Of a stretch of DNA of 64,000 bases, positions 20,461 through 33,013 are shown piece after piece. Location of the stretch: positions 5,680,880 through 5,744,879 of the forward strand of contig OZ022597.1 of the NCBI GenBank assembly GCA_963669155.1, written 5' to 3'. Each line of letters begins with the position of its first letter. Positions within the stretch are counted from its first letter, which is position 1. A model generated the notes under the pieces. The model was not told the DNA's origin and searched no databases. It saw only the letters and a program-made list of their open reading frames with translations. The translations under genes and the position numbers were made by a program. This DNA comes from Arbacia lixula (Eukaryota > Echinodermata > Echinoidea > Arbacioida > Arbaciidae).

Positions 20461-20891
20461 TTTGCTAAGTGGAAGTATGTCTCGCGTTTTTTTCACCTTC
20501 CCTTTACTCATTTTTTTTTTTCACCTACCACTTTCTCATCCTCACCTTTTTGAATTAATTTTCTTGCTCTTCTCTTGCATTCAGGCTTTTCATTTTTCTT
20601 TTCAAGCAATCAATTCACCTTGCTTAGCTTTCAACTTAACCCTAACCGCCACTCGCCTGGTAAAACAAATTACTATTGAAAGGAGCGCCCTCTCATTGCA
20701 AGTAGCAAGAAGCAAAAAGTGGAAGATTGAAAAAGAAAATGGAAGATGGAAAACCTGAAGGAAAGGTTGCAAGGAATAACAAAATTATATTGTCTCTAAA
20801 AGAAGAAAAAATAAATTCTCGTACTAAGAAATGAAAAGAATCAGGAGAGGCGCCAGTTAAGCATGTCACTTAGTGATTCACTGCAGTCTTT

Positions 20892-21011
20892 GCCTACGAC
20901 CATACCACGCTGAACATACCGGTTCTCGTCCGATCACCGAAGTCAAGCAGCGTAGGGCCCGGTTAGTACTTGGATGGGAGACCGCCTGGGAATACCGGGT
21001 GTTGTAGGCTT
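20892..21011 (+). rRNA. 5S rRNA: 5S rRNA gene
   Basis: Reference sequence. Spacer A/c/ins+; next +556. Confidence 0.98.
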
Positions 21012-21447
21012 TTTGCTAAGTGGAAGTATGTCTCGCGTTTTTTTCACCTTCCCTTTACTCATTTTTTTTTTTCACCTACCACTTTCTCATCCTCACCTTT
21101 TTGAATTAATTTTCTTGCTCTTCTCTTGCATTCAGGCTTTTCATTTTTCTTTTCAAGCAATCAATTCACCTTGCTTAGCCTTCAACTTAACCCTAACCGC
21201 CACTCGCCTGGTAAAACAAATTACTATTGAAAGGAGCGCCCTCTCATTGCAAGTAGCAAGAAGCAAAGAGTGGAAGATTGAAAACGAAAATAAAATGGAA
21301 GATGGAAAACCTGAAGGAAAGGTTGCAAGGAATAACAAAATTATATTGTCTCTAAAAGAAGAAAAACTAAATTCTCTTACTAAGAAATGAAAAGAATCAG
21401 GAGAGGCGCCAGTTAAGCATGTCACTTAGTGATTCACTGCAGTCTTT

Positions 21448-21567
21448 GCCTACGACCATACCACGCTGAACATACCGGTTCTCGTCCGATCACCGAAGTC
21501 AAGCAGCGTAGGGCCCGGTTAGTACTTGGATGGGAGACCGCCTGGGAATACCGGGTGTTGTAGGCTT
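21448..21567 (+). rRNA. 5S rRNA: 5S rRNA gene
   Basis: Reference sequence. Spacer P/c/ins-; next +551. Confidence 0.98.
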
Positions 21568-21998
21568 TTTGCTAAGTGGAAGTATGTCTCGCGTTTTTTT
21601 CACCTTCCCTTTACTCATTTTTTTTTTTCACCTACCACTTCCTCATCCTCACCTTTTTGAATTAATTTTCTTGCTCTTCTCTTGCATTCAGGCTTTTCAT
21701 TTTTCTTTTCAAGCAATCAATTCACCTTGCTTAGCCTTCAACTTAACCCTAACCGCCACTCGCCTGGTAAAACAAATTACTATTGAAAGGAGCGCCCTCT
21801 CATTGCAAGTAGCAAGAAGCAAAGAGTGGAAGATTGAAAAAGAAAATGGAAGATGGAAAACCTGAAGGAAAGGTTGCAAGGAATAACAAAATTATATTGT
21901 CTCTAAAAGAAGAAAAACTAAATTCTCTTACTAAGAAATGAAAAGAATCAGGAGAGGCGCCAGTTAAGCATGTCACTTAGTGATTCACTGCAGTCTTT

Positions 21999-22118
21999 GC
22001 CTACGACCATACCACGCTGAACATACCGGTTCTCGTCCGATCACCGAAGTCAAGCAGCGTAGGGCCCGGTTAGTACTTGGATGGGAGACCGCCTGGGAAT
22101 ACCGGGTGTTGTAGGCTT
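21999..22118 (+). rRNA. 5S rRNA: 5S rRNA gene
   Basis: Reference sequence. Spacer A/c/ins-; starts a run of near-identical A/c/ins- units; next +551. Confidence 0.98.
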
Positions 22119-22549
22119 TTTGCTAAGTGGAAGTATGTCTCGCGTTTTTTTCACCTTCCCTTTACTCATTTTTTTTTTTCACCTACCACTTTCTCATCCT
22201 CACCTTTTTGAATTAATTTTCTTGCTCTTCTCTTGCATTCAGGCTTTTCATTTTTCTTTTCAAGCAATCAATTCACCTTGCTTAGCCTTCAACTTAACCC
22301 TAACCGCCACTCGCCTGGTAAAACAAATTACTATTGAAAGGAGCGCCCTCTCATTGCAAGTAGCAAGAAGCAAAGAGTGGAAGATTGAAAAAGAAAATGG
22401 AAGATGGAAAACCTGAAGGAAAGGTTGCAAGGAATAACAAAATTATATTGTCTCTAAAAGAAGAAAAAATAAATTCTCGTACTAAGAAATGAAAAGAATC
22501 AGGAGAGGCGCCAGTTAAGCATGTCACTTAGTGATTCACTGCAGTCTTT

Positions 22550-22669
22550 GCCTACGACCATACCACGCTGAACATACCGGTTCTCGTCCGATCACCGAAG
22601 TCAAGCAGCGTAGGGCCCGGTTAGTACTTGGATGGGAGACCGCCTGGGAATACCGGGTGTTGTAGGCTT
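22550..22669 (+). rRNA. 5S rRNA: 5S rRNA gene
   Basis: Reference sequence. Spacer A/c/ins-; unit used for the spacer landmarks in the array entry; next +551. Confidence 0.98.
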
Positions 22670-23100
22670 TTTGCTAAGTGGAAGTATGTCTCGCGTTTTT
22701 TTCACCTTCCCTTTACTCATTTTTTTTTTTCACCTACCACTTTCTCATCCTCACCTTTTTGAATTAATTTTCTTGCTCTTCTCTTGCATTCAGGCTTTTC
22801 ATTTTTCTTTTCAAGCAATCAATTCACCTTGCTTAGCCTTCAACTTAACCCTAACCGCCACTCGCCTGGTAAAACAAATTACTATTGAAAGGAGCGCCCT
22901 CTCATTGCAAGTAGCAAGAAGCAAAGAGTGGAAGATTGAAAAAGAAAATGGAAGATGGAAAACCTGAAGGAAAGGTTGCAAGGAATAACAAAATTATATT
23001 GTCTCTAAAAGAAGAAAAAATAAATTCTCGTACTAAGAAATGAAAAGAATCAGGAGAGGCGCCAGTTAAGCATGTCACTTAGTGATTCACTGCAGTCTTT

Positions 23101-23220
23101 GCCTACGACCATACCACGCTGAACATACCGGTTCTCGTCCGATCACCGAAGTCAAGCAGCGTAGGGCCCGGTTAGTACTTGGATGGGAGACCGCCTGGGA
23201 ATACCGGGTGTTGTAGGCTT
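23101..23220 (+). rRNA. 5S rRNA: 5S rRNA gene
   Basis: Reference sequence. Spacer A/c/ins- with the CTAAATTCTCTTAC tail; next +551. Confidence 0.98.
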
Positions 23221-23651
23221 TTTGCTAAGTGGAAGTATGTCTCGCGTTTTTTTCACCTTCCCTTTACTCATTTTTTTTTTTCACCTACCACTTTCTCATC
23301 CTCACCTTTTTGAATTAATTTTCTTGCTCTTCTCTTGCATTCAGGCTTTTCATTTTTCTTTTCAAGCAATCAATTCACCTTGCTTAGCCTTCAACTTAAC
23401 CCTAACCGCCACTCGCCTGGTAAAACAAATTACTATTGAAAGGAGCGCCCTCTCATTGCAAGTAGCAAGAAGCAAAGAGTGGAAGATTGAAAAAGAAAAT
23501 GGAAGATGGAAAACCTGAAGGAAAGGTTGCAAGGAATAACAAAATTATATTGTCTCTAAAAGAAGAAAAACTAAATTCTCTTACTAAGAAATGAAAAGAA
23601 TCAGGAGAGGCGCCAGTTAAGCATGTCACTTAGTGATTCACTGCAGTCTTT

Positions 23652-23771
23652 GCCTACGACCATACCACGCTGAACATACCGGTTCTCGTCCGATCACCGA
23701 AGTCAAGCAGCGTAGGGCCCGGTTAGTACTTGGATGGGAGACCGCCTGGGAATACCGGGTGTTGTAGGCTT
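23652..23771 (+). rRNA. 5S rRNA: 5S rRNA gene
   Basis: Reference sequence. Spacer A/c/ins- with the ATAAATTCTCGTAC tail; next +551. Confidence 0.98.
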
Positions 23772-24202
23772 TTTGCTAAGTGGAAGTATGTCTCGCGTTT
23801 TTTTCACCTTCCCTTTACTCATTTTTTTTTTTCACCTACCACTTTCTCATCCTCACCTTTTTGAATTAATTTTCTTGCTCTTCTCTTGCATTCAGGCTTT
23901 TCATTTTTCTTTTCAAGCAATCAATTCACCTTGCTTAGCCTTCAACTTAACCCTAACCGCCACTCGCCTGGTAAAACAAATTACTATTGAAAGGAGCGCC
24001 CTCTCATTGCAAGTAGCAAGAAGCAAAGAGTGGAAGATTGAAAAAGAAAATGGAAGATGGAAAACCTGAAGGAAAGGTTGCAAGGAATAACAAAATTATA
24101 TTGTCTCTAAAAGAAGAAAAAATAAATTCTCGTACTAAGAAATGAAAAGAATCAGGAGAGGCGCCAGTTAAGCATGTCACTTAGTGATTCACTGCAGTCT
24201 TT

Positions 24203-24322
24203 GCCTACGACCATACCACGCTGAACATACCGGTTCTCGTCCGATCACCGAAGTCAAGCAGCGTAGGGCCCGGTTAGTACTTGGATGGGAGACCGCCTGG
24301 GAATACCGGGTGTTGTAGGCTT
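24203..24322 (+). rRNA. 5S rRNA: 5S rRNA gene
   Basis: Reference sequence. Spacer A/c/ins-; last of the homogeneous run; next +551. Confidence 0.98.
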
Positions 24323-24753
24323 TTTGCTAAGTGGAAGTATGTCTCGCGTTTTTTTCACCTTCCCTTTACTCATTTTTTTTTTTCACCTACCACTTTCTCA
24401 TCCTCACCTTTTTGAATTAATTTTCTTGCTCTTCTCTTGCATTCAGGCTTTTCATTTTTCTTTTCAAGCAATCAATTCACCTTGCTTAGCCTTCAACTTA
24501 ACCCTAACCGCCACTCGCCTGGTAAAACAAATTACTATTGAAAGGAGCGCCCTCTCATTGCAAGTAGCAAGAAGCAAAGAGTGGAAGATTGAAAAAGAAA
24601 ATGGAAGATGGAAAACCTGAAGGAAAGGTTGCAAGGAATAACAAAATTATATTGTCTCTAAAAGAAGAAAAAATAAATTCTCGTACTAAGAAATGAAAAG
24701 AATCAGGAGAGGCGCCAGTTAAGCATGTCACTTAGTGATTCACTGCAGTCTTT

Positions 24754-24873
24754 GCCTACGACCATACCACGCTGAACATACCGGTTCTCGTCCGATCACC
24801 GAAGTCAAGCAGCGTAGGGCCCGGTTAGTACTTGGATGGGAGACCGCCTGGGAATACCGGGTGTTGTAGGCTT
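24754..24873 (+). rRNA. 5S rRNA: 5S rRNA gene
   Basis: Reference sequence. Spacer P/c/st with GCAAGTATGAAG; next +551. Confidence 0.98.
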
Positions 24874-25304
24874 TTTGCTAAGTGGAAGTATGTCTCGCGT
24901 TTTTTTCACCTTCCCTTTACTCATTTTTTTTTTTCACCTACCACTTCCTCATCCTCACCTTTTTGAATTAATTTTCTTGCTCTTCTCTTGCATTCAGGCT
25001 TTTCATTTTTCTTTTCAAGCAATCAATTCACCTTGCTTAGCCTTCAACTTAACCCTAACCGCCACTCGCCTGGTAAAACAAATTACTATTGAAAGGAGCG
25101 CCCTCTCATTGCAAGTATGAAGAAGCAAAGAGTGGAAGATTGAAAAATAAAATGGAAGATGGAAAACCTGAAGGAAAGGTTGCAAGGAATAACAAAATTA
25201 TATTGTCTCTAAAAGAAGAAAAACTAAATTCTCTTACTAAGAAATGAAAAGAATCAGGAGAGGCGCCAGTTAAGCATGTCACTTAGTGATTCACTGCAGT
25301 CTTT

Positions 25305-25424
25305 GCCTACGACCATACCACGCTGAACATACCGGTTCTCGTCCGATCACCGAAGTCAAGCAGCGTAGGGCCCGGTTAGTACTTGGATGGGAGACCGCCT
25401 GGGAATACCGGGTGTTGTAGGCTT
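25305..25424 (+). rRNA. 5S rRNA: 5S rRNA gene
   Basis: Reference sequence. Spacer P/a/ins-; next +551. Confidence 0.98.
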
Positions 25425-25855
25425 TTTGCTAAGTGGAAGTATGTCTCGCGTTTTTTTCACCTTCCCTTTACTCATTTTTTTTTTTCACCTACCACTTCCT
25501 CATCCTCACCTTTTTGAATTAATTTTCTTGCTCTTCTCTTGCATTCAGGCTTTTCATTTTTATTTTCAAGCAATCAATTCACCTTGCTTAGCCTTCAACT
25601 TAACCCTAACCGCCACTCGCCTGGTAAAACAAATTACTATTGAAAGGAGCGCCCTCTCATTGCAAGTAGCAAGAAGCAAAGAGTGGAAGATTGAAAAAGA
25701 AAATGGAAGATGGAAAACCTGAAGGAAAGGTTGCAAGGAATAACAAAATTATATTGTCTCTAAAAGAAGAAAAACTAAATTCTCTTACTAAGAAATGAAA
25801 AGAATCAGGAGAGGCGCCAGTTAAGCATGTCACTTAGTGATTCACTGCAGTCTTT

Positions 25856-25975
25856 GCCTACGACCATACCACGCTGAACATACCGGTTCTCGTCCGATCA
25901 CCGAAGTCAAGCAGCGTAGGGCCCGGTTAGTACTTGGATGGGAGACCGCCTGGGAATACCGGATGTTGTAGGCTT
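25856..25975 (+). rRNA. 5S rRNA: 5S rRNA gene, G108A variant
   Basis: G108A. Spacer T/c/st with GCAAGTATCAAG; next +551. Confidence 0.97.
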
Positions 25976-26406
25976 TTTGCTAAGTGGAAGTATGTCTCGC
26001 GTTTTTTTCACCTTCCCTTTACTCATTTTTTTTTTTCACCTACCACTTTCTCTTCCTCACCTTTTTGAATTAATTTTCTTGCTCTTCTCTTGCATTCAGG
26101 CTTTTCATTTTTCTTTTCAAGCAATCAATTCACCTTGCTTAGCCTTCAACTTAACCCTAACCGCCACTCGCCTGGTAAAACAAATTACTATTGAAAGGAG
26201 CGCCCTCTCATTGCAAGTATCAAGAAGCAAAGAGTGGAAGATTGAAAAATAAAATGGAAGATGGAAAACCTGAAGGAAAGGTTGCAAGGAATAACAAAAT
26301 TATATTGTCTCTAAAAGAAGAAAAACTAAATTCTCTTACTAAGAAATGAAAAGAATCAGGAGAGGCGCCAGTTAAGCATGTCACTTAGTGATTCACTGCA
26401 GTCTTT

Positions 26407-26526
26407 GCCTACGACCATACCACGCTGAACATACCGGTTCTCGTCCGATCACCGAAGTCAAGCAGCGTAGGGCCCGGTTAGTACTTGGATGGGAGACCGC
26501 CTGGGAATACCGGGTGTTGTAGGCTT
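26407..26526 (+). rRNA. 5S rRNA: 5S rRNA gene
   Basis: Reference sequence. Spacer H/c/ins-; next +551. Confidence 0.98.
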
Positions 26527-26957
26527 TTTGCTAAGTGGAAGTATGTCTCGCGTTTTTTTCACCTTCCCTTTACTCATTTTTTTTTTTCACCCACCACTTT
26601 CTCATCCTCACCTTTTTGAATTAATTTTCTTGCTCTTCTCTTGCATTCAGGCTTTTCATTTTTCTTTTCAAGCAATCAATTCACCTTGCTTAGCCTTCAA
26701 CTTAACCCTAACCGCCACTCGCCTGGTAAAACAAATTACTATTGAAAGGAGCGCCCTCTCATTGCAAGTAGCAAGAAGCAAAGAGTGGAAGATTGAAAAA
26801 GAAAATGGAAGATGGAAAACCTGAAGGAAAGGTTGCAAGGAATAACAAAATTATATTGTCTCTAAAAGAAGAAAAAATAAATTCTCGTACTAAGAAATGA
26901 AAAGAATCAGGAGAGGCGCCAGTTAAGCATGTCACTTAGTGATTCACTGCAGTCTTT

Positions 26958-27077
26958 GCCTACGACCATACCACGCTGAACATACCGGTTCTCGTCCGAT
27001 CACCGAAGTCAAGCAGCGTAGGGCCCGGTTAGTACTTGGATGGGAGACCGCCTGGGAATACCGGGTGTTGTAGGCTT
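26958..27077 (+). rRNA. 5S rRNA: 5S rRNA gene
   Basis: Reference sequence. Spacer P/c/ins+; next +555. Confidence 0.98.
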
Positions 27078-27512
27078 TTTGCTAAGTGGAAGTATGTCTC
27101 GCGTTTTTTTCACCTTCCCTTTACTCATTTTTTTTTTCACCTACCACTTCCTCATCCTCACCTTTTTGAATTAATTTTCTTGCTCTTCTCTTGCATTCAG
27201 GCTTTTCATTTTTCTTTTCAAGCAATCAATTCACCTTGCTTAGCCTTCAACTTAACCCTAACCGCCACTCGCCTGGTAAAACAAATTACTATTGAAAGGA
27301 GCGCCCTCTCATTGCAAGTAGCAAGAAGCAAAGAGTGGAAGATTGAAAACGAAAATAAAATGGAAGATGGAAAACCTGAAGGAAAGGTTGCAAGGAATAA
27401 CAAAATTATATTGTCTCTAAAAGAAGAAAAACTAAATTCTCTTACTAAGAAATGAAAAGAATCAGGAGAGGCGCCAGTTAAGCATGTCACTTAGTGATTC
27501 ACTGCAGTCTTT

Positions 27513-27632
27513 GCCTACGACCATACCACGCTGAACATACCGGTTCTCGTCCGATCACCGAAGTCAAGCAGCGTAGGGCCCGGTTAGTACTTGGATGGGA
27601 GACCGCCTGGGAATACCGGGTGTTGTAGGCTT
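27513..27632 (+). rRNA. 5S rRNA: 5S rRNA gene
   Basis: Reference sequence. Spacer P/a/ins-; last unit before the 11-unit duplication; next +551. Confidence 0.98.
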
Positions 27633-28063
27633 TTTGCTAAGTGGAAGTATGTCTCGCGTTTTTTTCACCTTCCCTTTACTCATTTTTTTTTTTCACCTAC
27701 CACTTCCTCATCCTCACCTTTTTGAATTAATTTTCTTGCTCTTCTCTTGCATTCAGGCTTTTCATTTTTATTTTCAAGCAATCAATTCACCTTGCTTAGC
27801 CTTCAACTTAACCCTAACCGCCACTCGCCTGGTAAAACAAATTACTATTGAAAGGAGCGCCCTCTCATTGCAAGTAGCAAGAAGCAAAGAGTGGAAGATT
27901 GAAAAAGAAAATGGAAGATGGAAAACCTGAAGGAAAGGTTGCAAGGAATAACAAAATTATATTGTCTCTAAAAGAAGAAAAACTAAATTCTCTTACTAAG
28001 AAATGAAAAGAATCAGGAGAGGCGCCAGTTAAGCATGTCACTTAGTGATTCACTGCAGTCTTT

Positions 28064-28183
28064 GCCTACGACCATACCACGCTGAACATACCGGTTCTCG
28101 TCCGATCACCGAAGTCAAGCAGCGTAGGGCCCGGTTAGTACTTGGATGGGAGACCGCCTGGGAATACCGGATGTTGTAGGCTT
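28064..28183 (+). rRNA. 5S rRNA: 5S rRNA gene, G108A variant
   Basis: G108A. Unit 1 of 11-unit block copy I. Spacer T/c/st with private CTGAAGAAAAGG; next +550. Confidence 0.97.
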
Positions 28184-28613
28184 TTTGCTAAGTGGAAGTA
28201 TGTCTCGCGTTTTTTTCACCTTCCCTTTACTCATTTTTTTTTTCACCTACCACTTTCTCTTCCTCACCTTTTTGAATTAATTTTCTTGCTCTTCTCTTGC
28301 ATTCAGGCTTTTCATTTTTCTTTTCAAGCAATCAATTCACCTTGCTTAGCCTTCAACTTAACCCTAACCGCCACTCGCCTGGTAAAACAAATTACTATTG
28401 AAAGGAGCGCCCTCTCATTGCAAGTATCAAGAAGCAAAGAGTGGAAGATTGAAAAATAAAATGGAAGATGGAAAACCTGAAGAAAAGGTTGCAAGGAATA
28501 ACAAAATTATATTGTCTCTAAAAGAAGAAAAACTAAATTCTCTTACTAAGAAATGAAAAGAATCAGGAGAGGCGCCAGTTAAGCATGTCACTTAGTGATT
28601 CACTGCAGTCTTT

Positions 28614-28733
28614 GCCTACGACCATACCACGCTGAACATACCGGTTCTCGTCCGATCACCGAAGTCAAGCAGCGTAGGGCCCGGTTAGTACTTGGATGGG
28701 AGACCGCCTGGGAATACCGGGTGTTGTAGGCTT
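28614..28733 (+). rRNA. 5S rRNA: 5S rRNA gene
   Basis: Reference sequence. Block I unit 2. Spacer H/c/ins-; next +551. Confidence 0.98.
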
Positions 28734-29164
28734 TTTGCTAAGTGGAAGTATGTCTCGCGTTTTTTTCACCTTCCCTTTACTCATTTTTTTTTTTCACCCA
28801 CCACTTTCTCATCCTCACCTTTTTGAATTAATTTTCTTGCTCTTCTCTTGCATTCAGGCTTTTCATTTTTCTTTTCAAGCAATCAATTCACCTTGCTTAG
28901 CCTTCAACTTAACCCTAACCGCCACTCGCCTGGTAAAACAAATTACTATTGAAAGGAGCGCCCTCTCATTGCAAGTAGCAAGAAGCAAAGAGTGGAAGAT
29001 TGAAAAAGAAAATGGAAGATGGAAAACCTGAAGGAAAGGTTGCAAGGAATAACAAAATTATATTGTCTCTAAAAGAAGAAAAAATAAATTCTCGTACTAA
29101 GAAATGAAAAGAATCAGGAGAGGCGCCAGTTAAGCATGTCACTTAGTGATTCACTGCAGTCTTT

Positions 29165-29284
29165 GCCTACGACCATACCACGCTGAACATACCGGTTCTC
29201 GTCCGATCACCGAAGTCAAGCAGCGTAGGGCCCGGTTAGTACTTGGATGGGAGACCGCCTGGGAATACCGGGTGTTGTAGGCTT
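29165..29284 (+). rRNA. 5S rRNA: 5S rRNA gene
   Basis: Reference sequence. Block I unit 3. Spacer A/c/ins-; next +550. Confidence 0.98.
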
Positions 29285-29714
29285 TTTGCTAAGTGGAAGT
29301 ATGTCTCGCGTTTTTTTCACCTTCCCTTTACTCATTTTTTTTTTCACCTACCACTTTCTCATCCTCACCTTTTTGAATTAATTTTCTTGCTCTTCTCTTG
29401 CATTCAGGCTTTTCATTTTTCTTTTCAAGCAATCAATTCACCTTGCTTAGCCTTCAACTTAACCCTAACCGCCACTCGCCTGGTAAAACAAATTACTATT
29501 GAAAGGAGCGCCCTCTCATTGCAAGTAGCAAGAAGCAAAGAGTGGAAGATTGAAAAAGAAAATGGAAGATGGAAAACCTGAAGGAAAGGTTGCAAGGAAT
29601 AACAAAATTATATTGTCTCTAAAAGAAGAAAAACTAAATTCTCTTACTAAGAAATGAAAAGAATCAGGAGAGGCGCCAGTTAAGCATGTCACTTAGTGAT
29701 TCACTGCAGTCTTT

Positions 29715-29834
29715 GCCTACGACCATACCACGCTGAACATACCGGTTCTCGTCCGATCACCGAAGTCAAGCAGCGTAGGGCCCGGTTAGTACTTGGATGG
29801 GAGACCGCCTGGGAATACCGGATGTTGTAGGCTT
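29715..29834 (+). rRNA. 5S rRNA: 5S rRNA gene, G108A variant
   Basis: G108A. Block I unit 4. Spacer T/c/ins-; next +551. Confidence 0.97.
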
Positions 29835-30265
29835 TTTGCTAAGTGGAAGTATGTCTCGCGTTTTTTTCACCTTCCCTTTACTCATTTTTTTTTTTCACCT
29901 ACCACTTTCTCTTCCTCACCTTTTTGAATTAATTTTCTTGCTCTTCTCTTGCATTCAGGCTTTTCATTTTTCTTTTCAAGCAATCAATTCACCTTGCTTA
30001 GCCTTCAACTTAACCCTAACCGCCACTCGCCTGGTAAAACAAATTACTATTGAAAGGAGCGCCCTCTCATTGCAAGTAGCAAGAAGCAAAGAGTGGAAGA
30101 TTGAAAAAGAAAATGGAAGATGGAAAACCTGAAGGAAAGGTTGCAAGGAATAACAAAATTATATTGTCTCTAAAAGAAGAAAAACTAAATTCTCTTACTA
30201 AGAAATGAAAAGAATCAGGAGAGGCGCCAGTTAAGCATGTCACTTAGTGATTCACTGCAGTCTTT

Positions 30266-30385
30266 GCCTACGACCATACCACGCTGAACATACCGGTTCT
30301 CGTCCGATCACCGAAGTCAAGCAGCGTAGGGCCCGGTTAGTACTTGGATGGGAGACCGCCTGGGAATACCGGATGTTGTAGGCTT
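30266..30385 (+). rRNA. 5S rRNA: 5S rRNA gene, G108A variant
   Basis: G108A. Block I unit 5. Spacer T/c/st; next +551. Confidence 0.97.
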
Positions 30386-30816
30386 TTTGCTAAGTGGAAG
30401 TATGTCTCGCGTTTTTTTCACCTTCCCTTTACTCATTTTTTTTTTTCACCTACCACTTTCTCTTCCTCACCTTTTTGAATTAATTTTCTTGCTCTTCTCT
30501 TGCATTCAGGCTTTTCATTTTTCTTTTCAAGCAATCAATTCACCTTGCTTAGCCTTCAACTTAACCCTAACCGCCACTCGCCTGGTAAAACAAATTACTA
30601 TTGAAAGGAGCGCCCTCTCATTGCAAGTATCAAGAAGCAAAGAGTGGAAGATTGAAAAATAAAATGGAAGATGGAAAACCTGAAGGAAAGGTTGCAAGGA
30701 ATAACAAAATTATATTGTCTCTAAAAGAAGAAAAACTAAATTCTCTTACTAAGAAATGAAAAGAATCAGGAGAGGCGCCAGTTAAGCATGTCACTTAGTG
30801 ATTCACTGCAGTCTTT

Positions 30817-30936
30817 GCCTACGACCATACCACGCTGAACATACCGGTTCTCGTCCGATCACCGAAGTCAAGCAGCGTAGGGCCCGGTTAGTACTTGGAT
30901 GGGAGACCGCCTGGGAATACCGGGTGTTGTAGGCTT
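30817..30936 (+). rRNA. 5S rRNA: 5S rRNA gene
   Basis: Reference sequence. Block I unit 6. Spacer H/c/ins-; next +550. Confidence 0.98.
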
Positions 30937-31366
30937 TTTGCTAAGTGGAAGTATGTCTCGCGTTTTTTTCACCTTCCCTTTACTCATTTTTTTTTTCACC
31001 CACCACTTTCTCATCCTCACCTTTTTGAATTAATTTTCTTGCTCTTCTCTTGCATTCAGGCTTTTCATTTTTCTTTTCAAGCAATCAATTCACCTTGCTT
31101 AGCCTTCAACTTAACCCTAACCGCCACTCGCCTGGTAAAACAAATTACTATTGAAAGGAGCGCCCTCTCATTGCAAGTAGCAAGAAGCAAAGAGTGGAAG
31201 ATTGAAAAAGAAAATGGAAGATGGAAAACCTGAAGGAAAGGTTGCAAGGAATAACAAAATTATATTGTCTCTAAAAGAAGAAAAAATAAATTCTCGTACT
31301 AAGAAATGAAAAGAATCAGGAGAGGCGCCAGTTAAGCATGTCACTTAGTGATTCACTGCAGTCTTT

Positions 31367-31486
31367 GCCTACGACCATACCACGCTGAACATACCGGTTC
31401 TCGTCCGATCACCGAAGTCAAGCAGCGTAGGGCCCGGTTAGTACTTGGATGGGAGACCGCCTGGGAATACCGGGTGTTGTAGGCTT
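31367..31486 (+). rRNA. 5S rRNA: 5S rRNA gene
   Basis: Reference sequence. Block I unit 7. Spacer A/c/ins- with private GGCTTATCAT; next +551. Confidence 0.98.
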
Positions 31487-31917
31487 TTTGCTAAGTGGAA
31501 GTATGTCTCGCGTTTTTTTCACCTTCCCTTTACTCATTTTTTTTTTTCACCTACCACTTTCTCATCCTCACCTTTTTGAATTAATTTTCTTGCTCTTCTC
31601 TTGCATTCAGGCTTATCATTTTTCTTTTCAAGCAATCAATTCACCTTGCTTAGCCTTCAACTTAACCCTAACCGCCACTCGCCTGGTAAAACAAATTACT
31701 ATTGAAAGGAGCGCCCTCTCATTGCAAGTAGCAAGAAGCAAAGAGTGGAAGATTGAAAAAGAAAATGGAAGATGGAAAACCTGAAGGAAAGGTTGCAAGG
31801 AATAACAAAATTATATTGTCTCTAAAAGAAGAAAAAATAAATTCTCGTACTAAGAAATGAAAAGAATCAGGAGAGGCGCCAGTTAAGCATGTCACTTAGT
31901 GATTCACTGCAGTCTTT

Positions 31918-32037
31918 GCCTACGACCATACCACGCTGAACATACCGGTTCTCGTCCGATCACCGAAGTCAAGCAGCGTAGGGCCCGGTTAGTACTTGGA
32001 TGGGAGACCGCCTGGGAATACCGGGTGTTGTAGGCTT
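31918..32037 (+). rRNA. 5S rRNA: 5S rRNA gene
   Basis: Reference sequence. Block I unit 8. Spacer P/a/ins- with GCTACTTAGC and a short deletion giving CTCTAAATG; next +545. Confidence 0.98.
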
Positions 32038-32462
32038 TTTGCTAAGTGGAAGTATGTCTCGCGTTTTTTTCACCTTCCCTTTACTCATTTTTTTTTTTCA
32101 CCTACCACTTCCTCATCCTCACCTTTTTGAATTAATTTTCTTGCTCTTCTCTTGCATTCAGGCTTTTCATTTTTATTTTCAAGCAATCAATTCACCTTGC
32201 TTAGCCTTCAACTTAACCCTAACCGCCACTCGCCTGGTAAAACAAATTACTATTGAAAGGAGCGCCCTCTCATTGCTACTTAGCAAGAAGCAAAGAGTGG
32301 AAGATTGAAAAAGAAAATGGAAGATGGAAAACCTGAAGGAAAGGTTGCAAGGAATAACAAAATTATATTGTCTCTAAAAGAAGAAAAACTAAATTCTCTA
32401 AATGAAAAGAATCAGGAGAGGCGCCAGTTAAGCATGTCACTTAGTGATTCACTGCAGTCTTT

Positions 32463-32582
32463 GCCTACGACCATACCACGCTGAACATACCGGTTCTCGT
32501 CCGATCACCGAAGTCAAGCAGCGTAGGGCCCGGTTAGTACTTGGATGGGAGACCGCCTGGGAATACCGGATGTTGTAGGCTT
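32463..32582 (+). rRNA. 5S rRNA: 5S rRNA gene, G108A variant
   Basis: G108A. Block I unit 9. Spacer T/c/st with GTATGAAG; next +551. Confidence 0.97.
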
Positions 32583-33013
32583 TTTGCTAAGTGGAAGTAT
32601 GTCTCGCGTTTTTTTCACCTTCCCTTTACTCATTTTTTTTTTTCACCTACCACTTTCTCTTCCTCACCTTTTTGAATTAATTTTCTTGCTCTTCTCTTGC
32701 ATTCAGGCTTTTCATTTTTCTTTTCAAGCAATCAATTCACCTTGCTTAGCCTTCAACTTAACCCTAACCGCCACTCGCCTGGTAAAACAAATTACTATTG
32801 AAAGGAGCGCCCTCTCATTGCAAGTATGAAGAAGCAAAGAGTGGAAGATTGAAAAATAAAATGGAAGATGGAAAACCTGAAGGAAAGGTTGCAAGGAATA
32901 ACAAAATTATATTGTCTCTAAAAGAAGAAAAACTAAATTCTCTTACTAAGAAATGAAAAGAATCAGGAGAGGCGCCAGTTAAGCATGTCACTTAGTGATT
33001 CACTGCAGTCTTT

